Shown here piece after piece: positions 1 through 8,587 of a stretch of DNA of 64,000 nucleotides; within the stretch, counting starts at the first letter, position 1; the number at the start of each line of letters is the position of its first letter. The position numbers and the translations under genes are program-made. Below the pieces are notes generated by a model that was given only the letters and a program-made list of their open reading frames with translations, ran no database searches and was not told the origin of the DNA. The stretch is taken from positions 111,547 through 175,546 of the forward strand of contig DADR01000024.1 of NCBI GenBank assembly GCA_002495055.1. The letters run 5' to 3'. The DNA is from Methanoregula sp. UBA247. GTDB lineage: Archaea; Halobacteriota; Methanomicrobia; Methanomicrobiales; Methanospirillaceae.

Positions 1-1
1 T

Positions 2-571
2 GAAACCTGCGGGATCGCCGGTAAATATGCCGATAAGGTGTTCATCCAGACAAGCAAAAAAGTCGGTGGTGCCAGAAATGATGGCATCATGGCAGCGAAA
101 GGGGAAATTGTTGCTACTACTGATGCCGATTGTATACTTCCCCCGAATTGGATTGAACTGATACAAAAAGACTTTCAGGATGATCGCCTTGTCCAGTTGT
201 ATGGCCCGGTTTATCCGATTGAGGTAGGGATCGGCAATAAATTATCCCTGCTCCTTGCCAATACCTTCTCCCGTATCGGTTATTACAGCCAGACGTTTTA
301 TTACACCTTAGGTTGCAATACAGCCTTCCGGAAAGATGCATTCATAAAAGCCGGATTGTACCGTTGTATCGATGCCGGAGACGATCTGGAGATAGCATTG
401 CGTATGAAGGATCAGGGGAAAGTCGGGTTTGATGGCAGGCTCAAAGTAGGTTTTTCGATGCGCCGCTACGAGCAGTACGGAACGCTGAAATCGCTCTATG
501 AATGGATATACATAGTATCTCACGGAGGAGAGACCCAGAAGTACTCCTATACTCAGAAAAAATACAAATAA
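2..571 (+). CDS. Glycosyltransferase family 2, C-terminal part (cut by window edge)
   Basis: The reading frame is open to the left edge, so the true start lies upstream; the first internal start codon (GTG at 38) is not taken as the start. Visible family features are an Asp-Ala-Asp metal/nucleotide-sugar motif (TTDADC), a GCNTAFRKDAF acceptor-side motif, a GDDLEIALRM motif matching the catalytic acidic region of GT-A enzymes, and an MRRYEQYG stretch in the place of the usual QxxRW. The family transfers a sugar from a nucleotide donor to a lipid or polysaccharide acceptor at the membrane. The protein ends soon after the catalytic domain and the part seen has no strong membrane segment. The acceptor cannot be deduced. 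Confidence 0.8.
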   Translation, partial: ETCGIAGKYADKVFIQTSKKVGGARNDGIMAAKGEIVATTDADCILPPNWIELIQKDFQDDRLVQLYGPVYPIEVGIGNKLSLLLANTFSRIGYYSQTFYYTLGCNTAFRKDAFIKAGLYRCIDAGDDLEIALRMKDQGKVGFDGRLKVGFSMRRYEQYGTLKSLYEWIYIVSHGGETQKYSYTQKKYK

Positions 572-617
572 TTTTGCAGCACTCGCCAATTCATGATTTT
601 TTATCAATGGTGTATGC

Positions 618-1043
618 ATGTCAACGAATCAACAAAAAACAAGCGACAAACAAATTATTTCCGACAGGATTTCTGCATTTAATCATAGTGAATTTGCCAG
701 GCTTCTTGGCATGCAGATTACAACGGCTTATGATGGGTATGCCCGCGTTATCATGGAATCTGACGGCAAAAAAAATCCGAATAATGTTGCCCATGGTGGG
801 GCAATATTTGCTCTGGCGGATCAGGCATTTGGTATAGCTGCAAACTGCACGGGGGTAAACCGGGTTGCAGTCTCGATCCACATTCAGTATATCACTCCCG
901 CAACGGGTTCTCTTGTTGCAATTGCCCATCGTGTTGCCGATAATGGAACATACTCTACCTTTCGTGTCCTGGTATATCAGGAAGAACGTATAATCGCAGA
1001 ATTTGATGGCGTGGCACTCCAGATGACTTCCCCGTCTCATTAA
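618..1043 (+). CDS. PaaI-like hotdog-fold acyl-CoA thioesterase
   Basis: A 141-residue single hotdog domain, the usual length for PaaI/YbgC-like thioesterases that hydrolyse acyl- or aryl-CoA in the cytoplasm. The active-site stretch NVAHGGAIFALAD lies at residues 56-68, with His59-Gly60-Gly61 and Asp68 as expected for the PaaI group. The ATG at 618 follows a GGTG Shine-Dalgarno-like sequence. It lies 46 bases after the glycosyltransferase on the same strand, and co-transcription is possible. The physiological substrate is unknown. Confidence 0.85.
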   Translation: MSTNQQKTSDKQIISDRISAFNHSEFARLLGMQITTAYDGYARVIMESDGKKNPNNVAHGGAIFALADQAFGIAANCTGVNRVAVSIHIQYITPATGSLVAIAHRVADNGTYSTFRVLVYQEERIIAEFDGVALQMTSPSH

Positions 1044-1240
1044 GATAGGATAAAAACGGTATTTTTACCAGGTTTTTTACCTGTCAAAATGATTTTTCAC
1101 TTATTTTGAGAACATAAACCTAAAAGATGTGATGTGCCGGTTAATTCAACCCCACAGATTATCTGGATAACCATCGTGTTATATGGTGTAACCCGACCGA
1201 TCCCGTGAATATATAGATTGAAAGGGAACAAAGGGAACTA

Positions 1241-1405
1241 ATGACAGAAAACCCCTGTGCTACCTGTAAGAAAGACTGTGTTGGAGGTATCATTTATGGC
1301 AACTGTCAGCAATTCCTCCATTGGCGCAAGGAAATAAATCAGATCACTGTGTGCCTGGACTCCCTGTTCAATAGGGGGCGATCGGGTCATTTCCTTGAAT
1401 GTTAG
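1241..1405 (+). CDS. Possible 54-residue cysteine-rich small protein
   Basis: A short frame from ATG 1241 to TAG 1405. It begins MTENPCATCKKDC and has further cysteines at a GNCQQF motif, in the middle (TVCLD) and at the C-terminus (LEC), which suggests metal binding. A purine-rich AAGGGAAC lies just upstream and an AATATATAG TATA-like element about 30 bases upstream. I do not recognise the family. It could also be a chance frame: it is short and nothing beside it supports it. Confidence 0.35.
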   Translation: MTENPCATCKKDCVGGIIYGNCQQFLHWRKEINQITVCLDSLFNRGRSGHFLEC

Positions 1406-1620
1406 ACTTAGCAGAACGTTTTTTGCGTTGCCTTTCCTGCCTGACGGGATGTATTGCTGAGTGTTTTAACTCTCTTTTGGATATCAGGACACGAGATTTT
1501 ATTGATGGGAATACCTGGTACTATTGTTTTTTAAAAATAAATCCTTCTTATTCTCAAAAAATAGAACTGGGGAAAAATATATTCATTGACATATGCTAAG
1601 AGGAATTATCCATTATAGCA

Positions 1621-1710
1621 ACCATAAAAACCCGTGGCGGAGATTTTGATCTCATGGAGTTTCAATTCACTTCAAATCCCCCGGCAACGAACCAAAAAAA
1701 ACCCTGGGTT
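1621..1710 (+). pseudogene. Remnant of a diverged copy of the downstream GHMP gene, N-terminal end
   Basis: In one frame this stretch reads RGGDFDLMEFQF (1633-1668). The intact gene starting at 1773 reads RGGDLDLVEYEL near its own N-terminus: seven of twelve residues are identical, the rest are conservative, and most base differences fall at third positions. The frame has no ATG, GTG or TTG start after the TAA at 1597 and stops soon after. The copy uses A/T-ending codons, unlike the GC-rich intact gene. A matching C-terminal remnant lies at 2973. Confidence 0.6.
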
Positions 1711-1772
1711 GAGAAAAAAGGAAGCGCTGCGGGCAAGACCATCTACTTAACCATCTGAAGGTGTGAGAGCAT

Positions 1773-2852
1773 ATGCCGAAACTGATGATACGGGGCGGGG
1801 ACCTGGATCTCGTGGAGTACGAGTTACTGCCGTTCCTGCCCGGAAACCAGATGAATACCCTGGAGTTTGAGAAGAAGAAGTACAACCTGAAGCCGGTGAA
1901 GGGTACCGTGGTGGTCACTGCCCCTGCCCGGATTCATCTTACCGTGCTGGACATGAACCGGTTTGCCCCCGGGAAACCTGGTGGTGGGGGTGTGGGATTC
2001 GCAGTGCAGGTGTACTGCACTGCCGAGGTTTCCTGCACTCCGAAGAATGTGGAGATTAATTATGACCGTGAACCGGTTCTCCGCCATCACGTGGAGATTT
2101 TCAGGAAGGCTGTTGGTTACCAGGGTGGTTTTTGCATAACCGCCCGGGACCACCAGTACCACCATGTGGGGATGGGGTCCACCTCTACTATCTCCATCGC
2201 GACCCTGACTGCCATGAATCAGGCGGTAGGTTCCCCCCTCACCCAGGACCAGCTCCGGCTCCTGATGGGCTACAATTTCGTGGAGGAGACGGCCGATGGG
2301 AAAATCGCGTTCGCCTTCGAGACCGGAGTCGGCCCCGCAGTCTCCATTCATGGGGGTATGGGCATCATGGGGGATGATCTGACGCTCGTGTATCGCCACA
2401 CGTTTGCCGAAGGGCAGAATGTCTTCATTGTCATTCCCACATCCGATATCTCGTCCGCGGGTACCCGGGAGATCGAACTTCTGATGAACCGGGGCCGCAA
2501 CCTGGATTACCTGGACCGTGACGTGAAGTGCCACATGGTGCTGATGGATCTGATCCCGGCGCTGGAACACGAAAATGTGAAGAAAGCAGGGGACATCATG
2601 TGGGAGATTGAGTTCCGCGGATCCAAACGGGCGGAAGTGGAACACCACGGTTTCCGGATCTACGAGTACATGGCTCATATCCGCGAAGCAGGTTTTAACT
2701 TCGTGGGAATGTCCTCGGTCGGGCCCACCATCGCTGTGATCACGGACAAAAGCAAGAAGGACCTGGAGAAGGCCATCGCGGAGTTAGGTCTCAAAGTGGC
2801 AGTGGAGACGAAGGTCGATAACAAGGGAATGAGGATAGAAGAGAAGAAGTAA
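1773..2852 (+). CDS. GHMP-kinase-family protein, beta-RFAP synthase-like
   Basis: A 359-residue protein. After an N-terminal extension of about 45 residues comes APARIHLTVLDMN, like the PSRIH start of beta-ribofuranosylaminobenzene 5'-phosphate synthases. A glycine/serine ATP-loop-like motif (HHVGMGSTSTIS) and a GVGPAVSIHGGMGI stretch follow. That enzyme joins PRPP and 4-aminobenzoate in methanopterin biosynthesis. The match is to family features, so another GHMP enzyme is possible. ATG 1773 follows a GAAGGTGTG ribosome-binding site. Third codon positions are strongly G/C, unlike neighbouring genes, and remnants of an AT-richer relative lie on both sides. This points to acquisition of the copy from a GC-richer source. 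Confidence 0.6.
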   Translation: MPKLMIRGGDLDLVEYELLPFLPGNQMNTLEFEKKKYNLKPVKGTVVVTAPARIHLTVLDMNRFAPGKPGGGGVGFAVQVYCTAEVSCTPKNVEINYDREPVLRHHVEIFRKAVGYQGGFCITARDHQYHHVGMGSTSTISIATLTAMNQAVGSPLTQDQLRLLMGYNFVEETADGKIAFAFETGVGPAVSIHGGMGIMGDDLTLVYRHTFAEGQNVFIVIPTSDISSAGTREIELLMNRGRNLDYLDRDVKCHMVLMDLIPALEHENVKKAGDIMWEIEFRGSKRAEVEHHGFRIYEYMAHIREAGFNFVGMSSVGPTIAVITDKSKKDLEKAIAELGLKVAVETKVDNKGMRIEEKK

Positions 2853-2954
2853 AGAGGTATCTCCCGACCAGAACCCCATTTTTCCTGTCTGGTCCCCTCC
2901 CGTCGCGCATTGGGAAAAAGAACTGGACACTTTCACTGGGGGGACTGGTTCTGA

Positions 2955-3020
2955 GGGGAAACATTGCCCCCCACAAAAGTCGATAATAAAGGATTGAAAA
3001 TTTTTAAAAAAAATCCTCCC
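2955..3020 (+). pseudogene. Remnant of a diverged copy of the GHMP gene, C-terminal end
   Basis: The frame around 2973-3002 reads TKVDNKGLKI, matching TKVDNKGMRI at the very end of the intact gene (near 2810). Within TKVDNKG all seven residues are the same and the base differences are synonymous A-for-G or T-for-C changes. The remnant frame opens after a TGA at 2952 and runs on to a TGA just beyond 3015. The 120 bases between the intact gene's stop and this remnant show no gene. Confidence 0.55.
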
Positions 3021-3136
3021 TGATTTTGTATATCCTGATATCCATTGTTTTCACTAAAACATATGGCGTTATCCTGTGAATTTCGCCGTGGAGAATAAGT
3101 CTGGCGATTATTAAAAAAAATAGATTTATGAAGAGT

Positions 3137-3808
3137 TTATCTCTTCTTTGGTTTATGTGATGCTTTTCTCTTCTCAAGGTATGAGGAAACGAGTCCGGCA
3201 ACCACACCAAGTACCGTTATCGCAGTTACAAGGATAACAAGGAATATCAGGAGGCTCATATTCTCCTGGACAACAGGAAGTGATCCGAAATAATATCCGC
3301 CAAACACAATAGCGAATGTCCAGGTGATTCCCCCCAGAGCATTGTAGAACAGGAACCGTCGATAATCCATCGATCCGATACCCGCAAGAAAAGGCGCAAA
3401 AGTCCGTACGACCGGGACGAAACGTGCGATAAAGATTGTTGCACCTCCATATTTTTCATAAAAACCGTAGGTGCGGTCGATATATTCCTTTTTAACCAGG
3501 GTGGGAAACCGTTCCAGAAAAACACGAATGCCGATGTAATTACCAATCCAGTAATTTATGGTATCCCCCAGAACTGCTCCGATAATGATTGCAAAAAGAA
3601 GCAGGTTAAGGTCCATTATTCCGCTTGCTGCCGCTGCTCCGCACACAAAAAGGAGGGAATCTCCCGGAAGAAACGGCATTATCACAAAACCGGTTTCAAA
3701 AAATATGATAAAAAAAAGGATAAAATATGTCCACATTCCGTATTCGTTGACAACCGAGGATAAGTTCTGGTCAAGATGAAGGAATATGGTGATTAAAGAA
3801 TCAATCAT
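3137..3808 (-). CDS. DedA/SNARE-associated family membrane protein
   Basis: A polytopic membrane protein of the DedA family; the family has been linked to lipid-carrier flipping and membrane homeostasis. The signature FETGFVIMPFLPGDSLLF near the N-terminus matches the E. coli DedA region ETG..PFLPGDS, and a later FIARFVPVVRTFAPFLAG carries the conserved R-F-x-P-x-x-R-T motif. The start is placed at the ATG at 3808 because bacterial homologues begin with the same short amphipathic stretch before the first membrane segment; the frame stays open to 3886. The basic C-terminus (EKRKASHKPKKR) probably lies in the cytoplasm. Confidence 0.85.
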   Translation of the reverse strand: MIDSLITIFLHLDQNLSSVVNEYGMWTYFILFFIIFFETGFVIMPFLPGDSLLFVCGAAAASGIMDLNLLLFAIIIGAVLGDTINYWIGNYIGIRVFLERFPTLVKKEYIDRTYGFYEKYGGATIFIARFVPVVRTFAPFLAGIGSMDYRRFLFYNALGGITWTFAIVFGGYYFGSLPVVQENMSLLIFLVILVTAITVLGVVAGLVSSYLEKRKASHKPKKR

Positions 3809-3938
3809 AAGTCGTGAAAATATGTGTTCGATCGCTATATTAACTTGGGTAATCTCACCCCGGTTAAAAAATATCAATATTCCCAAAAAACCGGGACCTT
3901 TGATGAAACATTATCATTAATCCTGATAAAAAAGTGAA

Positions 3939-4559
3939 TTATTTGCTAAAGATCCCTTTGATTTCCGAACGCATCAGGTTTTTTCCCATTATCCTCATCT
4001 GCCACTGATGAATGCTTATTGAAACAGGCCGCATATGGGAAAAAAGATCAATTACTTCCTGCTGTGAAAAATAATGGGTGATAATACCTGTCCCTCTCCG
4101 GAATGTTGCGGCTTCCGTTTCAAAGCCAGAACCATACCGGAAATCATCGGTTGAAAAATCAGTAAAGAACAGGATACCACCGGGTTTAATAGTATGTGCC
4201 AGTTCGCACGCTATCAGTTTCCTTTCCGGCTCACAGAGATGTCCAACAATATGAATAGCGAAAACTGCGTCAAATGTATTGTTTTTAAACGGTGCCTGGC
4301 GGGCATCTGCAACTATGGATTCAGACGATATTATACCCTTACATCTCTTTCTGCTGAGTGAAACTGCCCGGGGAGAGAAATCGATTGCTGTCACATCCCA
4401 ACCCCGCTGAATCATTGTTGAGAGTGTTTTACCATTACCACATCCAAGTTCAAGAACACGTGATCCCGACGGAAGTTCTGGCAGATCATTCGTCGCCCCA
4501 CCCCAGAGTACGCCTCTGCGGGAATAGTCCTCCTCCCAGGCTCCTGTTGCAGGTTCCAT
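3939..4559 (-). CDS. Class I SAM-dependent methyltransferase
   Basis: A 206-residue methyltransferase of the type-11 group. Motif I is LELGCGNGK (residues 36-44), the acidic residue binding the SAM ribose is Asp60 (VTAIDFSP), and VADARQAPF and FDAVFAIH follow as motifs II-IV. The substrate is not evident: the C-terminal region, where specificity is usually set, has no recognisable acceptor-binding signature. It lies downstream of a 350-base gene-free stretch. Confidence 0.8.
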   Translation of the reverse strand: MEPATGAWEEDYSRRGVLWGGATNDLPELPSGSRVLELGCGNGKTLSTMIQRGWDVTAIDFSPRAVSLSRKRCKGIISSESIVADARQAPFKNNTFDAVFAIHIVGHLCEPERKLIACELAHTIKPGGILFFTDFSTDDFRYGSGFETEAATFRRGTGIITHYFSQQEVIDLFSHMRPVSISIHQWQMRIMGKNLMRSEIKGIFSK

Positions 4560-4910
4560 AAAAAAACTCTTTTTTTTAAAATATTTTACCGGTGTCGGTA
4601 CGTTTTATGATCTTCCTGGTATTGGAATACCTGAAATAATCAAATACCCGGTTATAAAAATATACTCTGATTATCATAAATGCACAGTCAATGACCTTTC
4701 TTTTATTGCACGAGAGATGCATTATGTTGTTTATTCGCAGTTCATGACATAATAAAGTGTGATACAATTAAGAGGAATCTCCAGATACAGACTCATTTTT
4801 TCTTCTGATGATCTCTCCTCGCCTAAAAAAACAAAATCAATATCGTGTTTACTGACAATTTATCTGATGTACTTGCTAATCTCAGGATCATATTTTAATG
4901 GAGAATGAAA
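4560..4910. other. Gene-free divergent region
   Basis: AT-rich DNA between the methyltransferase (minus) and the zinc-ribbon protein (plus). It probably carries both promoters, since the strands diverge here. Several TATA-like runs can be seen, for example AAAATATTTTA near 4577. I see no gene or clear repeat. Confidence 0.5.
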
Positions 4911-5753
4911 ATGGCTGATAATTCTATGCCGGACAATTCCCGGCAGATATGCCCACAGTGTAACAGCCCGGTTGCTCCAGGAAAGAACTTCTGTGAGTCG
5001 TGCGGAGCAAAAATTGATGCCCCTTTTCGATGTTCTCACTGCAACGCTCCTGCCAGTCGGGGTAAGAAATTCTGTGAATCGTGTGGGGCACCGATTGAAG
5101 TAACTAAAGAAGAAAAACGACCCGAAGTTCCACCTGAAATTCCCGCGCATAACCAATCGACGGCGATTGCCCGGGACGTAACAAAATCACAGCATCCCTT
5201 TCAACCCCCACCTGTATCTGATAAGAAAAAAACCCTCCCAACCATGACATTAGCAATCATCGGGATTGTCTTTCTTATCGTTCTGGTTCTGGGAGCATAT
5301 GTTGTCGTACCTATGCTTTCCGGAACTGGCCCCTCGCAGAAAACTGGAGATAGTATTGACGGTTTGGTAATCCCGACCGATTCCACTTTACAACAGGCTT
5401 CGTCCCAACCGGGCAGATCTACTCCTGTAACGGGAACACTCACTCCTGGCCCCACCGATATTGTACCGTCTGCGCTTGCCGTGAACTTCCAGGCTGAACG
5501 CGATCCAATATCCGGCATCGTGACGGTGACCTTTACCGGAGGAGCAGGTCAAAATGGTGTAAGGGAAGTCGTATCGAGGCTCACCCGGTCTGATGGTCAG
5601 GTGATTACCAAGACGTTCACTCTTACCCAGATGGGTAAGAGCGAAACCCTTCAGGGAACAAAGATGACGGACCGCATTGAAGTTATCGTCTACTATTATA
5701 ATGGAGATCAATATACGGTTCTTGACCAGACATTCGAATACAAAAAACGATAA
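4911..5753 (+). CDS. Double zinc-ribbon, single-pass membrane protein with external domain
   Basis: Two zinc ribbons occupy the N-terminus: Cys14/17 with Cys28/31 and Cys41/44 with Cys55/58. A proline-rich linker, one hydrophobic segment at about residues 107-130 and a Thr/Pro/Ser-rich spacer follow. The C-terminal domain of about 90 residues should lie outside the cell. The start is set at ATG 4911 because GGAG at 4900-4903 is seven bases away; the ATG at 4905 would leave almost no spacing. The overall plan (ribbon, membrane helix, external domain) resembles the larger protein at 8588. The function is unknown; a membrane-linked sensor or scaffold is an inference. Confidence 0.7.
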   Translation: MADNSMPDNSRQICPQCNSPVAPGKNFCESCGAKIDAPFRCSHCNAPASRGKKFCESCGAPIEVTKEEKRPEVPPEIPAHNQSTAIARDVTKSQHPFQPPPVSDKKKTLPTMTLAIIGIVFLIVLVLGAYVVVPMLSGTGPSQKTGDSIDGLVIPTDSTLQQASSQPGRSTPVTGTLTPGPTDIVPSALAVNFQAERDPISGIVTVTFTGGAGQNGVREVVSRLTRSDGQVITKTFTLTQMGKSETLQGTKMTDRIEVIVYYYNGDQYTVLDQTFEYKKR

Positions 5754-5754
5754 T

Positions 5755-6350
5755 AAAATTTGGGTATAGTACTCATTCAACCACTAAAATAAAATTGATT
5801 TATGACATGAAAATATGAAAGATATTAGTCACAAAATCTAAGACAGAAAAAGTGCATTATTTTTGGGTATAGTGCCATTTTAACTACCGTCTCGTGAGGA
5901 AATAACGAGAGAAAATATAGTCAGAATATTGTTCCAAAATTCAGATCGAAAAAGTGTTCCTGTTCAGGGACCAAAAACGCAGACGCTCCAGGGGCTTTGC
6001 CCCGCCACTATGGCGCCCCGGTTACGATAGCGTTGTATAACCAGGGATCAGGTATACCGGTAATACAGATGAATCGTATGCGCCCCCGTCCCCAATGGGG
6101 GCAGGGCTGGCGCGAAGGGGGGCGTCCATTAAAACAAGAAATTAGTCGCTGAAATGTGACTATACCCTATTTTAACAAATTGGTTTTTGTATCTGATCAT
6201 AATCAACGGTTCTATCGCATCTTAGGGGTCGCCATAGCGGCGGTGGAGGAGGCAATGCCAAAGCCCCCAAGGAGCGTCATCAATGGTGAATTTTAATCAG
6301 TCAGCAAGCAAAATTAGTTTCTGGAATATGACTATACCCTAAAAATTTAT
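5755..6350. repeat. Nested inverted-repeat region with GC-rich cores
   Basis: GGGTATAGT occurs at 5762-5770 and 5865-5873, and its reverse complement ACTATACCC at 6159-6167 and 6331-6339, giving two pairs of inverted ends. The outer pair extends to AAATTT..GGGTATAGT on each side. The two right ends also share a longer direct repeat (AATTAG..CTG.AAT.TGACTATACCCTA). Inside are two GC-rich blocks in opposite orientation: one begins GACGCTCC near 5984 and reads GCCACTATGGCG, the other ends GGAGCGTC near 6278 and contains CGCCATAGCGGCGG. No coding frame is evident. It resembles a non-autonomous mobile element or nested pair of elements. Confidence 0.6.
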
Positions 6351-6481
6351 CATAATTTCTTACACGCGGAAACGGGGATTCTCCAAAATAACTCCCGATC
6401 ATTTGCCCTGTTTAGTCCCTTGAGAAAAGTATAGTCTCTTTAAAAGGAGTAGGAAACGATTTTTACTCTTTCATTGACACA

Positions 6482-6504
6482 TCATACCTGTCTTGCAGGT
6501 ATGA
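6482..6504. other. Perfect 9-bp hairpin/dyad
   Basis: TCATACCTG and CAGGTATGA form a perfect nine-base dyad around a five-base spacer (TCTTG). No T-run follows on the plus strand, so an operator or RNA hairpin is as likely as a terminator. It lies in the gene-free stretch before the convergent small gene at 6649. Confidence 0.45.
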
Positions 6505-6648
6505 AATTGTATGAAGTATTATCAAATCAGAGAAGATTTTATTCGATGATGATTTTTTTTAAACCATGTATTCAATAGTACCGCGGTTCTCCATCGTAGT
6601 TATGGTCTTTTTCAGTCAGGTATCGATAATCCGATAGATAAAACGGCA

Positions 6649-7011
6649 TCATTTCAGGTACTGTTTAAGTCTCTGCACCACAAGTCCGATAAGGACATCT
6701 GTTGAACCTATCCGGTTAATTTCTTCAGCATTAATAAGCTCATAAAAGGACTTTTGTGAGTGGATGTATACAGCAGGCAGAAAAGGTTTTTGTATCCCGT
6801 ATATCTGTTGAAATTCATCTCTATAAAGAAACCGTGACGGAAAACCGAGATCGTTGATGAAACGCTTCCATGCCTTTTTCATTCCGACAGGACTGAAAAT
6901 CAAAGCAAAAAGATTGCATTGTGATGTGAGACTCTGGTGGTAATCCGTCATACCCGACAGGTGGCCTCGTTCAATATTATACACAAACAGCAGGACCATA
7001 CCGGACGGCAT
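6649..7011 (-). CDS. Conserved small protein of unknown function
   Basis: A 120-residue protein that I recognise only as a conserved hypothetical also found in bacteria. Its recurring features are a VLLFVYN start, a CNLFALIFSPVGMKKAWK motif, FLYRDEF, an LPAVY stretch and LINAEEIN. No catalytic signature is clear apart from the single Cys in CNL. The start at 7011 is supported by an AAAGGGG ribosome-binding site eight bases upstream. It is convergent to the repeat region and divergent from serS. Confidence 0.6.
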   Translation of the reverse strand: MPSGMVLLFVYNIERGHLSGMTDYHQSLTSQCNLFALIFSPVGMKKAWKRFINDLGFPSRFLYRDEFQQIYGIQKPFLPAVYIHSQKSFYELINAEEINRIGSTDVLIGLVVQRLKQYLK

Positions 7012-7226
7012 CGTATATTCCCCTTTCTTTCCAATTACTTAATAGTTGGGTATATTAATCTGATGGATTCCTATTAGTCTGAAGAGAGAACACATCGGTG
7101 GCGGATAACAGGAAGTGTGACAGGTGCAGGGGAAATTACCGGTTCAGGATAAGTGCAATGGCGATAAATTATGATATACAGCTTATCAATAGTACTCTGA
7201 TACGCGTACACGAGAAGGTATAACCA

Positions 7227-8504
7227 ATGCTAGACATCAGGTTCGTACGATCCAGCCCGGATTTAGTCAGGGCAGACCTTGAAAAACGCAATGATACGGA
7301 AAAGCTCACGTGGGTAGATGACCTGCTCAAAAAAGATATCCGGTCACGCGAACTCAAAATTGAGACTGATATCCTGCGTCAGCGCCGCAACACGATTGCC
7401 CGTGAAATTAACGCGATGAGAAAATCCGGAAAGGATCCTGCAGCCCTGATGGTTGAAGCTGCTAACCTTCCCCAGAAGATCAAGGATCATGATGACGAGC
7501 GAGAAGATATTGCAACTGCGATTCGTCATTACCTGATGCGCCTGCCCAACATTCTGCACGAAAGTGTACCTGTCGGAAAAGACGATACTGACAATGTTGA
7601 AATCAGACGTGAAGGTACGATACGGACATTCGATTTTGAACTGAAGAACCATGGACAGCTCGCTGCCGATAAGGGATGGGCTGATTTCGAAAGGGCTACA
7701 AAGATATCAGGAGCAGGGTTTTATTTCCTGAAAGGCAGCCTTGTCCTCCTTGATATGGCACTCCAGCGTTATGCAATCGATCTGCTGGCACAAAAAGGCT
7801 TTACGCCGATTATACCCCCTTACATGATCAACCGCCCTTCGTATGAAGGCGTCACCGATCTCGGTGATTTCGAAAAAGTCATGTATAAAATTGACGGTGA
7901 TGATTCGTACCTGATCGCAACCAGTGAACACCCGATAGGCGCAATGCATAAGGACGAGATCTTTGAAGCAAAAGACCTTCCGCTTCGTCTTGCTGGTATC
8001 TCACCCTGCTTCCGACGGGAAATCGGGGCGCACGGGCTTGACACAAAAGGTCTGTTCCGCGTTCACCAGTTCACCAAAGTTGAGCAATTTGTTTTCTGCA
8101 AACCCGAAGATTCATGGCAGATTCACGATGAATTACTGGCAAATGCCGAAGATGTTTTCCGGAATCTTGAGATTCCCTACCGTGTTGTAAATATCTGTAC
8201 AGGCGATATCGGAACAGTCGCTGCTAAGAAATATGATATCGAGGCGTGGATGCCCCGTGAGAATGATTACAGGGAAGTCGTATCCTGCTCAAATTGTACA
8301 TCCTATCAGGCAGTAAGGCTGAATATCAAAGTTCGGGACAAGAGTGAGTTTGAGTCAAAACACTATATTCATACTCTTAATTCAACGGCAATCGCAACGT
8401 CGCGGGTGATGCGTGCTATCCTTGAGAACTATCAGAATAAGGATGGTTCCGTTGAAATTCCCCGGGTACTCCGGCCTTATATGAATGACCGGGAATATCT
8501 CTGA
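7227..8504 (+). CDS. serS: Seryl-tRNA synthetase (bacterial-type)
   Basis: A 425-residue class II synthetase that charges tRNA-Ser with serine in the cytoplasm. The first 110 residues form the tRNA-binding coiled-coil arm. Motif 2 is in FRREIGAHGLDTKG.FRVHQF, followed by KVEQF, and motif 3 is in LNSTAIATSRVMRAILENY near the C-terminus. The length and the MLDIRFVR start match the common bacterial-type SerRS, not the divergent type of some methanogens such as Methanocaldococcus. A cognate tRNA-Ser(UGA) lies in this window at 21912. Confidence 0.95.
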   Translation: MLDIRFVRSSPDLVRADLEKRNDTEKLTWVDDLLKKDIRSRELKIETDILRQRRNTIAREINAMRKSGKDPAALMVEAANLPQKIKDHDDEREDIATAIRHYLMRLPNILHESVPVGKDDTDNVEIRREGTIRTFDFELKNHGQLAADKGWADFERATKISGAGFYFLKGSLVLLDMALQRYAIDLLAQKGFTPIIPPYMINRPSYEGVTDLGDFEKVMYKIDGDDSYLIATSEHPIGAMHKDEIFEAKDLPLRLAGISPCFRREIGAHGLDTKGLFRVHQFTKVEQFVFCKPEDSWQIHDELLANAEDVFRNLEIPYRVVNICTGDIGTVAAKKYDIEAWMPRENDYREVVSCSNCTSYQAVRLNIKVRDKSEFESKHYIHTLNSTAIATSRVMRAILENYQNKDGSVEIPRVLRPYMNDREYL

Positions 8505-8587
8505 TAATGAATTGCAAATCGGACTGGTCTTGGAATAAATACTTATTTGCCTGTTGATAACGAAACTATGAGTAAGGGTGTGATACT

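Noticed and set aside
1399..1599. 66-codon frame upstream of the GHMP remnant
   Set aside because: Odd composition, no ribosome-binding site and no recognisable motif; it overlaps the small Cys-rich frame.
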